This document shows, in pieces, positions 44,401-58,810 of a DNA stretch of 64,000 nucleotides. This DNA comes from Eledone cirrhosa (Eukaryota > Mollusca > Cephalopoda > Octopoda > Eledonidae), in NCBI GenBank assembly GCA_964016885.1, contig OZ024741.1:28485956-28549955 (forward strand), in the 5' to 3' direction. How positions within the stretch are numbered: position 1 is the first letter of the stretch; every line of letters begins with the position of its first letter. The position numbers and the translations under genes are program-made. Below the pieces are notes generated by a model, which searched no databases, was not told the origin of the DNA, and saw nothing but the letters and a program-made list of their open reading frames with translations.

Positions 44401-47400
44401 ATTGGTATATAACTGGAATATATAGCGATATAACTACACATAGATACTGTCAGTGGTACTACAGTGTAGGTTATTGGTATATAACTGGTATATATAGGGA
44501 TACAACTACATATAGATACTGTCAGTGGTACCATAGTGTAGGTTATTGGTATATAACTGGTATATATAGGGATATAACTACACATAGATACTGTCAGTGG
44601 TACTACAGAGTAGGTTATTGGTAGATAACTGGTATATATAGGGATATAACTACATATAGATACTGTCAGTGGTACTACAGTGTAAGTTATTGCTAGATAA
44701 CTGGTATATATGGGGATATAACTACATATAGATACTGTCAGTGGTACTACGGTGTAGGTTATTGGTAGCTAACTGGTATATATAGGGACATAACTACATA
44801 TAGATACTGTCAATTGTACTACAGTGTAGATTATTGGTAGATAACTGGTATATATAGGGATATAACTACATATAGATACTGTCAGTGTTACTACAGTGTA
44901 GGTTATTGGTAGATAACTGGTATATATAGTGATATAACTACATATAGATACTGTCAGTGGTACTACAGTGTAGGTTATTGGTAGATAACTGGTATATATA
45001 GGGATATAAATACATATAGATACTGTCAGTGGTACTACAGTCTATGTTAATGGTAGATAACTGGTATATATAGGGATATAACTACATAGAGATACTGACA
45101 GTGGTACTACAGTGTAGGTTATTGGTATATAACTGGAATATATAGGGATATAACTACATATACAGATACCGTCAGTTTTACTACAGTGTAGGTTATTGGT
45201 AGATAACTGGTATATATAGGGATATAACTACACATAGATACTGTCAGTGGTACTACAGTGTAAGTTATTGGTAGATAACTGGTATATGTAGGGATATAAC
45301 TACACATAGATACTGTCAGTGTTACTACAGTGTAGGTTATTGGTATAGAACTGGTATATATAGGGATATAACTACATATAGATACGGTCAGTGGTACTAC
45401 AGTGTAGGTTATTGGTATATAACTGGTATATATAGGGATATAACTACATATAGATACTGTCAGTGGTACTACGGTGTAGGTTATTGGTAGCTAACTGGTA
45501 TATATAGGGACATAACTACATATAGATACTGTCAATTGTACTACAGTGTAGATTATTGGTAGATAACTGGTATATATAGGGATATAACTACATATAGATA
45601 CTGTCAGTGTTACTACAGTGTAGGTTATTGGTAGATAACTGGTATATATAGTGATATAACTACATATAGATACTGTCAGTGGTACTACAGTGTAGGTTAT
45701 TGGTAGATAACTGGTATATATAGGGATATAAATACATATAGATACTGTCAGTGGTACTACAGTCTATGTTAATGGTAGATAACTGGTATATATAGGGGTA
45801 TAACTACATAGAGATACTGACAGTGGTACTACAGTGTAGGTTATTGGTAGATAACTGGTATATATAGGGATATAACTACACATAGATACTGTCAGTGGTA
45901 CTACAGTGTAGGTTATTGGTATATAACTGGTACATACAGGAATATAACTACATATAGATACTGTCAGTGGTACTATAGTGTAGGTTATTGGTATATAACT
46001 GGTATATATAGGGATATAACTACACATACATACTGTCAGTGGTACTACAGTGTAGGTTATTGGTAGATAACTGGTATATATAGGGATATAACTACATATA
46101 GATACTGACAGTGGTACTACAGTGTAGGTTATTGGTAGATAACTGGTATATATAGGGATATGACTACATATAGATACTGTCAGTGGTACTACAGTGTAGG
46201 TTATTGGTATATAACTGGAATATATAGGGATATAACTACATATACAGATACCGTCAGTTTTACTACAGTGTAGGTTATTGGTAGATAACTGGTATATATA
46301 GGGATATAACTACACATAGATACTGTCAGTGGTACTACAGTGTAAGTTATTGGTAGATAACTGGTATATGTAGGGATATAACTACACATAGATACTGTCA
46401 GTGTTACTACAGTGTAGGTTATTGGTATAGAACTGGTATATATAGGATATAACTACATATAGATACGGTCAGTGGTACTACAGTGTAGGTTATTGGTATA
46501 TAACTGGTATATATAGGGATATAACTACATATAGATACTGTCAGTGGTACTACAGTGTAGGTTATTGGTAGATAACTGGTATATATAGGGATATAACTAC
46601 ATATAGATACTATCAGTGTTAGTACAGTAAAGATTATTGGTAGAGAATTGGTATATATAGGGATAGAACTACATATAGATACTGTCAGTGGTACTACAGT
46701 GTAGGTTATTGGTATATAACTGGTATATATAGGGATATAACTACATATAGATACTGTCAGTGGTACTACAGTGTAGGTTATTGGTATATAACTGGTATAT
46801 ATAGGGATATAACTACATATAGATACTGTCAGTGTTACTACAGTGTAGGTTATTGGTATATAACTGGTATATATAGGGATATAACTACATATAGATACTG
46901 TCAGTGGTACTACAGTGTAGGTTATTGGTATATAACTGGTATATATAGGGATATAACTACACATAGACACTGTCAGTGGTACTACAGTGTAGGTTATTGG
47001 TAGATAACTGGTATATATAGGGATATAACTACATATACAGATACTGTCAGTCTTACTACAGTGTAGGTTATTGGTATATAACTGGTATATATAGGTGTAT
47101 AACTACATATAGATACTGACAGTGGTACTACAGTGTAGGTAATTGGTAGATAACTGGTATATATATGGATATAACTACATATAGATACTGCCAGTGGTAC
47201 TACAGTGTAGGTTATTGGTAGATAACTGGTATATATAGGGATATAACTACATATAGATACTGTCAGTGGTACTACAGTGTAGGTTATTGGTAGAGAACTG
47301 GTATATATAGGGTTATAACTACATATAGATACTGTCAGTGGTACTATAGTGTAGGTTATTGGTATATAACTGGTATATATAGGGATATAACTACACATAC

Positions 47401-50400
47401 ATACTGTCAGTGGTACTACAGAGTAGGTTATTGGTAGATAACTGGTATATATAGGGATATAACTACGTATAGATACTGTCAGTGGTACTACAGTGTAGGT
47501 TATTGGTAGATAACTGGTATATATAGGGATATAACTACATATACAGATACTGTCAGTCTTACTACAGTGTAGGTTATTGGTATATAACTGGTATATATAG
47601 GTGTATAACTACATATAGATACTGACAGTGGTACTACAGTGTAGGTAATTGGTAGATAACTGGTATATATATGGATATAACTACATATAGATACTGCCAG
47701 TGGTACTACAGTGTAGGTTATTGGTAGATAACTGGTATATATAGGGATATAACTACACATAGATACTGTCAGTGATACTAGAGTGTAGGTTACTGGTATA
47801 TAACTGGAATATATAGCGATATAACTACACATAGATACTGTCAGTGGTACTACAGTGTAGGTTATTGGTATATAACTGGTATATATAGGGATATAACTAC
47901 ATATAGATACTGTCAGTGGTACTATAGTGTAGGTTATTGGTATATAACTGGTATATATAGGGATATAACTACACATAGATACTGTCAGTGGTACTACAGA
48001 GTAGGTTATTGGTAGATAACTGGTATATATAGGGATATAACTACGTATAGATACTGTCAGTGGTACTACAGTGTAGGTTATTGGTAGAGAACTGGTATAT
48101 ATAGGGTTATAACTATATAGAGATACTGCCAGTGGTACTACAGTGTAGGTTATTGGTAGATAACTGGTATATATAGGGATATAACTACACATAGATAATG
48201 TCAGTGGTACAACAATGTAAGCTATTGGTAGATAACTGGTATATATAGGGATATAACTACATATAGATACTGTTAGTGGTACTACAGTGTAAGTTATTGC
48301 TAGATAACTGGTATATATGGGGATATAACTATATATAGATACTGTCAGTGGTACTACAGTGTAGGTTATTGGTAGATAACTGGTATATATAGGGACATAA
48401 CTACATATAGATACTGTCAATGGTACTACAGTGTAGATTATTGGTAGATAACTGGTATATATAGGGATATAACTACATATAGATACTGTCAGTGTTACTA
48501 CAGTGTAGGTTATTGGTAGATAACTGGTATATATAGGGATATAACTACATATAGATACGGTCAGTGGTACTACAGTGTAGGTTATTGGTAGATAACTGGT
48601 ATATATAGGGATATAACTACGTATAGATACTGTCGGTGGTACTACAGTCTAGGTTAATGGTAGATAACTGGTATATATAGGGATATAACTACATAGAGAT
48701 ACTGTCAGTGGTACTACAGTGAAGGTTATTGGTAGATAACTGGTATATATAGGGATATAACTATATATAGATACTGTCAGTGGTACTACAGTGTAGGTTA
48801 TTGGTATATAACTGGAATATATAGGGATATAACTACATATACAGATACTGTCACTTTTACTACAGTGTAGGTTATTGGTAGATAACTGGTATATATAGGG
48901 ATATAACTACACATAGATACTGTCAGTGGTACTACAGTGTAAGTTATTGGTAGATAACTGGTATATATAGGGATATAACTACACATAGATATTGTCAGGG
49001 TTACTACAGTGTATGTGATTGGTATAGAACTGGTATATATAGGGATATAACTACATATAGATACTGTCAGTGGTACTACAGTGTAGGTTATTGGTATATA
49101 ACTGGTATATATAGGGATATAACTACATATAGATACTGTCAGTGGTACTACAGTGTAGGCTATTGGTATATAACTGGTATATATAGGGATATAACTACAT
49201 ATAGATATTGTAAGTGGTACTACAGTGTAGGTTATTGGTAGATAACTGGTATATATAGGGATATAACTACATATAGATACTATCAGTGTTAGTACAGTAA
49301 AGAATATTGGTAGAGAACTGGTATATATAGGGATAGAACTACATAGAGATACTGTCAGTGGTACTACAGTGTAGGTTATTGGTATATAACTGGTATATAT
49401 AAGGATATAACTACATATAGATACTGTCAGTGGTACTACAGTGTAGGTTATTGGTATATAACTGGTATATATAGGGATATAACTACGTAAAGATACTGTC
49501 AGTGGTACTGCAGTGTAGGTTATTGGTAGATAACTGGTATATATAGGGATATAACTACATATAGATACTGTCAGTGGTACTACAGTGTAGATTATTGGTA
49601 GATAACTGTTATATGTAGTGATATAACTACATATAGATACTGTCAGTGGTACTACAGTGTAGGTTATTGGTAGATAACTGGTATATATAGGGATATAACT
49701 ACATATAGATACTGTCAGTGGTACTACAGTGTAGGTTATTGGTATATTACTGGAATATATAGGGATATAACTACACATAGATACTCTCAGTGGTACTACA
49801 GTGTAGGTTATTGGTATATAACTGGTATATATAGGGATATAGCTACATATAGATACTGTCAGTGGTACTACATTGTAGGTTATTGGTATATAACTGGAAT
49901 ATATAGCGATATAACTACACATAGATACTGTCAGTGGTACTACAGTGTAGGTTATTGGTATATAACTGGTATATATAGGGATACAACTACATATAGATAC
50001 TGTCAGTGGTACCATAGTGTAGGTTATTGGTATATAACTGGTATATATAGGGATATAACTACACATAGATACTGTCAGTGGTACTACAGAGTAGGTTATT
50101 GGTAGATAACTGGTATATATAGGGATATAACTACATATAGATACTGTCAGTGGTACTACAGTGTAAGTTATTGCTAGATAACTGGTATATATGGGGATAT
50201 AACTACATATAGATACTGTCAGTGGTACTACGGTGTAGGTTATTGGTAGCTAACTGGTATATATAGGGACATAACTACATATAGATACTGTCAATTGTAC
50301 TACAGTGTAGATTATTGGTAGATAACTGGTATATATAGGGATATAACTACATATAGATACTGTCAGTGTTACTACAGTGTAGGTTATTGGTAGATAACTG

Positions 50401-51730
50401 GTATATATAGTGATATAACTACATATAGATACTGTCAGTGGTACTACAGTGTAGGTTATTGGTAGATAACTGGTATATATAGGGATATAAATACATATAG
50501 ATACTGTCAGTGGTACTACAGTCTATGTTAATGGTAGATAACTGGTATATATAGGGATATAACTACATAGAGATACTGACAGTGGTACTACAGTGTAGGT
50601 TATTGGTAGATAACTGGTATATATAGGGATATAACTACACATAGATACTGTCAGTGGTACTACAGTGTAGGTTATTGGTATATAACTGGTACATACAGGA
50701 ATATAACTACATATAGATACTGTCAGTGGTACTATAGTGTAGGTTATTGGTATATAACTGGTATATATAGGGATATAACTACACATACATACTGTCAGTG
50801 GTACTACAGTGTAGGTTATTGGTAGATAACTGGTATATATAGGGATATAACTACATATAGATACTGACAGTGGTACTACAGTGTAGGTTATTGGTAGATA
50901 ACTGGTATATATAGGGATATGACTACATATAGATACTGTCAGTGGTACTACAGTGTAGGTTATTGGTATATAACTGGAATATATAGGGATATAACTACAT
51001 ATACAGATACCGTCAGTTTTACTACAGTGTAGGTTATTGGTAGATAACTGGTATATATAGGGATATAACTACACATAGATACTGTCAGTGGTACTACAGT
51101 GTAAGTTATTGGTAGATAACTGGTATATGTAGGGATATAACTACACATAGATACTGTCAGTGTTACTACAGTGTAGGTTATTGGTATAGAACTGGTATAT
51201 ATAGGGATATAACTACATATAGATACGGTCAGTGGTACTACAGTGTAGGTTATTGGTATATAACTGGTATATATAGGGATATAACTACATATAGATACTG
51301 TCAGTGGTACTACAGTGTAGGTTATTGGTAGATAACTGGTATATATAGGGATATAACTACATATAGATACTATCAGTGTTAGTACAGTAAAGATTATTGG
51401 TAGAGAATTGGTATATATAGGGATAGAACTACATATAGATACTGTCAGTGGTACTACAGTGTAGGTTATTGGTATATAACTGGTATATATAGGGATATAA
51501 CTACATATAGATACTGTCAGTGGTACTACAGTGTAGGTTATTGGTATATAACTGGTATATATAGGGATATAACTACATATAGATACTGTCAGTGTTACTA
51601 CAGTGTAGGTTATTGGTATATAACTGGTATATATAGGGATATAACTACATATAGATACTGTCAGTGGTACTACAGTGTAGGTTATTGGTATATAACTGGT
51701 ATATATAGGGATATAACTACACATAGACAC
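41452..51730. repeat. Satellite domain C, dominated by a 5,481-bp duplication
   Basis: Sequence from about 39,950 to 45,125 is repeated at about 45,431-50,606 with a constant shift of 5,481 (40,938 to 46,419, 41,513 to 46,994, 42,019 to 47,500, 43,317 to 48,798). Roughly 300 bases between the copies (45,125 to about 45,430) are a further local rearrangement. They include a second copy of the 46,201-46,389 monomers, 1,082 bases upstream. A small motif of consecutive variants (TAGGTGTATAAC, then GTAGGTAATTGG, then TATATATGGATATAAC, then TGCCAGTGG) marks this domain. It occurs near 41,615, 42,120, 47,095, 47,600 and 51,850. Confidence 0.75.
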
Positions 51731-54700
51731 TGTCAGTGGTACTACAGTGTAGGTTATTGGTAGATAACTGGTATATATAGGGATATAACTACATATACAG
51801 ATACTGTCAATCTTACTACAGTGTAGGTTATTGGTATATAACTGGTATATATAGGTGTATAACTACATATAGATACTGACAGTGGTACTACAGTGTAGGT
51901 AATTGGTAGATAACTGGTATATATATGGATATAACTACATATAGATACTGCCAGTGGTACTACAGTGTAGGTTATTGGTATATAACTGGTATATATAGGG
52001 ATATAACTACATATAGATACTGTCAGTGGTACTACAGTGTAGGTTATTGGTAGATAACTGGTATATATAGGGATATAACTACATATAGATACTGTCAGTG
52101 GTACTATAGTGTAGTTTATTGGTAGAGAACAGGTATATATAGGGATATAACTACATAGAGATACTGTCAGTAGTACTACAGTTTAGGTTATTGGTAGATA
52201 ACTGGTATATATAGGGATATAACTACATAGAGATACTGTCAGTGGTACTACAGTGTAGGTTATTGGTAGATAACTGGTATATATAGGGATATAACTACAT
52301 AGAGATACTGTCAGTGGTACTACAGTGTAGGTTATTGGTAGATAACTGGTATATATAGGGATATGACTACATATAGATACTGTCAGTGGTACTACAGTGT
52401 AGGTTATTGGTATATAACTGGAATATATCGGGATATATCTACATATACAGATACTGTCAGTTTTACTACAGTGTAGGTTATTGGTAGATAACTGGTATAT
52501 ATAGGGATATAACTACACATAGATACTGTCAGTGGTACTACAGTGTAAGTTATTGGTAGATAACTGGTATATGTAGGGATATAACTACACATAGATACTG
52601 TCAGTGTTACTACAGTGTAGGTTATTGGTATATAACTGGTATATATAGGGATATAACTACATATAGATACTGTCAGTGGTACTACAGTGTAGGCTATTGG
52701 TATACAACTGGTATATATAGGGATATAACTACATATAGATATTGTAAGTGGTACTACAGTGTAGGTTATTGGTAGATAACTGGTATATATAGGGATATAA
52801 CTACATATAGATACTATCAGTGTTAATACAGTAAAGATTATTGTTAGAGAATTGGTATATATAGGGATAGAACTACATATATATACTGTCAGTGGTACTA
52901 CAGTGTAGGTTATTGGTATATAACTGGTATATATAGGGATATAACTACATATAGATACTGTCAGTGGTACTACAGTGTAGGTTATTGGTATATAACTGGT
53001 ATATATAGGGATATAACTACATATAGATACTGTCAGTGTTACTACAGTGTAGGTTATTGGTATATAACTGGTATATATAGGGATATAACTACATATAGAT
53101 ACTGTCAGTGGTACTACAGTGTAAGTTATTGGTAGATAACTGGTATATATAGGGATATAACTACATAAAGATACTGTCAGTGGTACTGCAGTGTAGGTTA
53201 TTGGTAGATAACTGGTATATATAGGGACATAACTACATATAGATACTGTCAGTGGTACTACAGTGTAGATTATTGGTAGATAACTGGTATATATAGTGAT
53301 ATAACTACATATAGATACTGTCAGTGGTACTACAGTGTAGGTTATTGGTAGATAACTGGTATATATAGGGCTATAACTACATATAGATACTGTCAGTGGT
53401 ACTACAGTGTAGGTTATTGGTAGAGAACTGGTATATATAGGGATATCACTACATAGAGATACTGTCAGTAGTATTACAGTTTAGGTTATTGGTATATAAC
53501 TGGTATATATAGGGATATAACTACACATAGATACTCTCAGTGATACTACAGTGTAGGTTATTGGTATATAACTGGTATATATAGGGATATAACTACTTAT
53601 AGATACTGTCAGTGGTACTACAGTGTAGGTTATTGGTAGATAACTGGTATATATAGGGATATAACTACATATACAGATACTGTCAGTCTTACTACAGTGT
53701 AGGTTATTGGTATATAACTGGTATATATAGGGATATAACTACATATAGATACTCTCAGTGGTACTACAGTGTAGGTTATTGGTATATAACTGGTATATAT
53801 AGGGATATAACTACACATAGATACTGTCAGTGTTACTACAGTGTAGGTTATTGGTATAGAACTGGTATATATAGGGATATAACTACATGTAGATACTGTC
53901 AGTGGTACTACAGTAAAGATTATTGGTAGAGAACTGGTATATATAGGGATAGAACTACATATAGATACTCTCAGTGGTACTACAGTGTAGGTTATTGGTT
54001 GATAGCTGGTATATATAGGGATACAACTACATATACAGATACTGTCAGTCTTACTACAGTGTAGGTTAATGGTATATAACTGGTATATATAGGGATATAA
54101 CTACATATAGATACTGTCAGTGGTACTATAGTGTAGGTTATTGGTAGATAACTGGTATATATAGGGACATAGCTACATATAGATACTGTCAGTGGTACTA
54201 CAGTGTATATTATTGGTAGAAAACTGGTATATATAGGGATATAACTACATATAGATACTGTCAGTGGTACTACAGTGTAGGTTATTGGTTGATAGCTGGT
54301 ATATATAAGGATATAACTACACATAGATACTGTCAGTGGTACTACAGTGTAGGTTATTGGTAGATAACTGGTATATATAGAGATATAACAACATATAGTT
54401 ACTGTCAGTGGTACTACAGTGTAGGTTATTGGTATATAACTGGTATATATAGGGACATAACTACATATAGATACTGTCAGTGGTACTAGAGTGTAGGTTA
54501 TTGGTAGATAACTGGTATATATATGGATATAACTACATATAGATACTGTCTGTGGTACTACAGTGTAGGTTATTGGTAGATAACTGGTATATATAGGGAT
54601 ATAACTACATATAGATACTGTCAGTGGTACTACAGTGTAGGTTATTGGTAGATGACTGGTATATATAGGGATATAACTACATAGAGATACTGTCAATGGT

Positions 54701-57700
54701 ACTACAGTTTAGGTTATTGGTAGATAACTGGTATATATAGGGATATAACTACACATAGATACTGTCAGTATTACTACAGTGTAGGTTATTGGTATAGAAC
54801 TGGTATATATAGGGATATAACTACATGTAGATACTGTCAGTGGTACTACAGTAAAGATTATTGGTAGAGAACTGGTATATATAGGGATAGAATTACATAT
54901 AGATACTGTCAGTGGTACTACAGTGTAGGTTATTGGTATATAACTGGTATATATAGGGACATAACTACATACAGATACTGTCAGTGGTACTACAGTGTAG
55001 GTTATTGGTATATAACTGGAATATATAGGTCATATAACTATATATAGATACTCTCAGTGATACTACAGTGTAGGTTATTGGTATATAACTGGTATATATA
55101 GGGATATAACTACATATACAGATACTGTCAGTATTACTACAGTGTAGGTTATTGGTAGAGAACTGGTATATATTGGGATATAACTACATATACAGATACT
55201 CTCAGTCTTACTACAGTGTAGATTATCGGTAGATAACTGGTATATATAGGGATATAACTACATATAGTTACTGTCAGTGGTACTACAGTGTAGGTTATTG
55301 GTATATAACTGGTATATATTGGGATATAACTACATATAGATACTGTCAGTTGTACTAAAGTGTAGGTTATTGGTATATAACTGGTATATATAGGGATATA
55401 ACTACATATAGATACTGTCAGTGGTACTACAGTGTAGGTTATTGGTTGATAGCTGGTATATATAGGGACATAACTACATATAGATACTGTCAGTGGTACT
55501 ACAGTGTAGGTTATTGGTTGATAGCTGGTATATATAGGGATATAACTACATATACAGATACTGTCAGTCTTACTACAGTGTAGGTTATTGGTATATATCT
55601 GGTATATATAGGGATATAACTACATATAGATACTGACAGTGGTACTATAGTGTAGGTTATTGGTAGATAACTGGTATATATAGGGACATAACTACATATA
55701 GATACTGTCAGTGGTACTACAGTGTATATTATTGGTAGATAACTGGTATATATAGGGCTATAACTACATATAGATACTGTCAGTGGTACTACAGTGTAGG
55801 TTATTGGTTGATAGCTGGTATATTTAGGGATATAACTACACATAGATACTGTCAGTGGTACTACAGTGTAGGTTTTTGGTAGATAACTGGTATATATAGA
55901 GATATATCTACATATAGTTACTGTCAGTGGTACTACAGTGTAGGTTATTGGTATATAACTGGTATATATAGGGATATAACTAAATATAGATACTGTCAGT
56001 GGTACTAGAGTGTAGGTTATTGGTATATAACTGGTATATATAGGGATATAACTACATATAGATACTGTCAGTGGTAGTACAGTGTAGGTTATTGGTTGAG
56101 AACTGGTATATATAGGGATATAACTACATATACAGATACTGTCAGTCTTACTACAGTGTTGGTTATTGGTATATAACTGGTATATATAGGGATATAACTA
56201 CATATACAGATACTGTCAGTCTTACTACAGTGTAGGTTATTGGTTGATAGCTGGTATATATAGGGATATAACTACACATAGATACTGTCAGTGGTACTAC
56301 AGTGTAGGTTATTGGTAGATAACTGGTATATATAGAGATATAACTACATATAGTTACTGTCAGTGGTACTACAGTGTAGGTTATTGGTATATAACTGGTA
56401 TGTATAGGGATATAACTACATATAGATACTGTCAGCGGTACTAGAGTGTAGGTTATTGGTATATAACTGGTATATATAGGGATTTAACTACATATAGATA
56501 CTGTCAGTGGTACTACAGTGTAGGTTATTGGTAGATAACTGGTATATATAGGGATATAACTACACATAGATACTTTCAGTGGTACTACAGTGTAGGTTAT
56601 TGGTAGATAACTGGTATATATAGTGATATAACTACACATAGATACTGTCAGTGGTACTACAGTGTAAGTTATTGGTAGATAACTGGTATATATAGGGATA
56701 TAACTACATATATACACTGTCAGTGGTACTACAGTGTAGGTTATTGGTAGATAACTGGTATATATAGGGATATAACTACATATAGATACTGTCAGTGGTA
56801 CTACAGTGTAGGTTATTGGTATATAACTGGTATATATAGGGATATAACTACATATAGATACTGTCAGTGGTACTAGAGTGTAGGTTATTGGTATATAACT
56901 GGTATATATAGGGATATAACTACATATAGATACTGTCAGTGGTACTAGAGTGTAGGTTATTGGTATATAACTGGTATATATAGGGATATAACTACATATA
57001 GATACTGTCAGTTGTACTACAGTGCAGGTTATTGGTAGAGAACTGGTATATATAGGGATATAACTACATATACAGATACTGTCAGTCTTACTACAGTGTA
57101 GGTTATTGGTAGATAACTGGTATATATAGGGATATAACTACACATAGATACTGACAGTGGTACTACAGTGTAGGTTATTGGTATATAACTGGTATATATA
57201 GGGATATAACTACACATAGATACTGGCAGTGGTACTACAGTGTAGGTTATTGGTATATAACTGGTATATATAGTGATATAACTACATATAGATACTGTCA
57301 GTGGTACTAGAGTGTAGGTTATTGGTATATAACTTGTATATATAGGGATATAACTACAGATAGATACTGTCAGTGGTACTATAGTGTAGGTTATTGGTAT
57401 ATAACTGGTATATATAGGGATATAACTACATATAGATACTGTCAGTGGTACTACAGTGTAGGTTATTGGTATATAACTCGTATATATAGGGATATAACTA
57501 CATATAGATACTGTCAGTGGTACTAGAGTGTAGGTTATTAGTATATAACTGGTATATATAGGGATATAACTACATATAGATACTGTCAGTTGTACTACAG
57601 TGCAGGTTATTGGTAGAGAACTGGTATATATAGGGATATAACTACATATACAGATACTGTCAGTCTTACTACAGTGTAGGTTATTGGCAGATAACTGGTA

Positions 57701-58238
57701 TATATAGGGATATAACTACACATAGATACTGACAGTGGTACTACAGTGTAGGTTATTGGTATATAACTGGTATATATAGGGATATAACTACACATAGATA
57801 CTGACAGTGGTACTACAGTGTTAGTTATTGGTATATAACTGGTATATATAGTGATATAACTACATATAGATACTGTCAGTGGTACTAGAGTGTAGGTTAT
57901 TGGTATATAACTTGTATATATAGGGATATAACTACAGATAGATACTGTCAGTGGTACTATAGTGTAGGCTATTGGTATATAACTGGTATATATAGGGATA
58001 TAACTACATATAGATACTGTCAGTGTTACTACAGTGTAGGTTATTGGTATATAACTGGTATATATAGGGATATAACTACAGATAGATACTGTCAGTGGTA
58101 CTATAGTGTAGGTTATTGGTATATAACTGGTATATATGGGGATATAACTACAGATCGATACTGTCAGTGGTACTATAGTGTAGGTTATTGGCATATAACT
58201 GGTATATATAATGATATAGCTACATATACAGATACTGA
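51731..58238. repeat. Diverged right edge of the satellite array
   Basis: Monomers continue to the array end, but the multi-kilobase copies stop. Private variants are more frequent: GGTTGATAGCTGG monomers at 53,998, 54,288, 55,445, 55,517, 55,807 and 56,240, TATAGGTCATATAAC at 55,027, and GTGCAGG at 57,021 and 57,601. Only smaller local copies are seen. One has a shift of about 1,519 (53,998 to 55,517, 54,288 to 55,807). Another has a shift of 578, about eight monomers (57,013 to 57,591). This fits the general observation that satellite edges escape homogenisation and accumulate mutations. Confidence 0.75.
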
Positions 58239-58730
58239 CCCACACAGACACTCACTCACTCACTCACACACACACGGAAACTCACCCCAACACAGATACT
58301 CACCCACAGACACAGACACTCACCCTCCTCACCTGGACACTAACCCCCCCCCCCACACACACATACACAGACATACACACAGATACTCTCCTCACACACA
58401 GACACTCACCCACCCAACCACAACACACATGGACACTCAACCCCACACAGATACTCACCCCCCACACAGGCACTCACCCACTCAACCACACACATTGACC
58501 CTCCCCCCACACATACACACTGATACTCACCCCCTCACAGACACTGACCCACCTATCCACCCAGAGACACATGTACACTCACCCCCACACAGATACTCAC
58601 CCCCACACAGGCACTCAACCACTCACACACAGGAAACTGCCCACACAGACTCAGACACAGCACAGACACCACAGAGTAGCCACCCATCCAGACAGTACTC
58701 ACCAACCCACTCACACATTACTCCACTCTG
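58239..58730. repeat. CA/CCC-rich degenerate minisatellite tract flanking the satellite
   Basis: The + strand here is almost only A and C with scattered G and T. It is built from loose repeats of CACAGATACTCACCC and CACAGACACTCACCC, with an 11-base C run at 58,344-58,354. The motif CAGATACT also ends the last satellite monomer. Open frames across this tract (58,429-58,800, 58,571 onward) translate to repetitive H/P/T/S peptides. They are products of base composition, not genes. Confidence 0.85.
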
Positions 58731-58810
58731 CTTGGCGGTCAGCAGAACCTCGGCTGGTAGACAACTGCACCAAGTTACCACACTGCCTTATTATGTGTAG
58801 TAGAGCCGGA

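Larger units (their letters stand above)
1..58238. repeat. 72-bp satellite DNA, tandem array of about 800 monomers
   Basis: The same 72-base unit recurs without interruption and always in the same orientation. Landmarks within one unit, in order on the + strand, are TACTGTCAGTGGTACTAC, AGTGTAGGTTATTGGTA, GATAACTGGTATATATAGGG and ATATAACTACATATAGA. The unit is about 33% GC and its consensus has no CpG. Common variants are GGTAGATAAC versus GGTATATAAC, ACTACATATAG versus ACTACACATAG or ACTACGTATAG, and AGTGTAGG versus AGTCTAGG or AGAGTAGG. A minority of units are 70 or 74 bases long. The array is cut by the left window edge. Its right end is at GATACTGA, where CA-rich DNA begins. Tandem satellites of this kind commonly occupy centromeric, pericentromeric or subtelomeric heterochromatin. 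Nothing in the sequence says which applies here. Confidence 0.98.

Noticed and set aside
1..58238. CRISPR-like regular periodicity
   Set aside because: The whole 72-bp unit is conserved. There is no short constant repeat alternating with unrelated spacers, and there are no cas genes.
1..58238. Telomeric, CENP-B-box or hammerhead-ribozyme content in the satellite monomer
   Set aside because: TATAGGGATA is not a TTAGGG array. The consensus has no CpG, so it cannot carry a CENP-B box. Neither strand has a CTGANGA core with a matching GAAA.
487..58251. Dozens of minus-strand open frames of 61-422 codons with the MCSYIPIYTSYLPITYTVV repeat
   Set aside because: They follow automatically from a 72-bp monomer with one stop-free frame. 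They begin at a common ATA/ATG variant and end at 2-base indels or copied nonsense variants. Positions differ between copies, and no promoter, intron or terminal domain is visible.
58429..58800. Plus-strand open frame rich in His/Pro/Thr
   Set aside because: It is a translation of a CA/CCC-rich repeat tract; the composition alone avoids stop codons.
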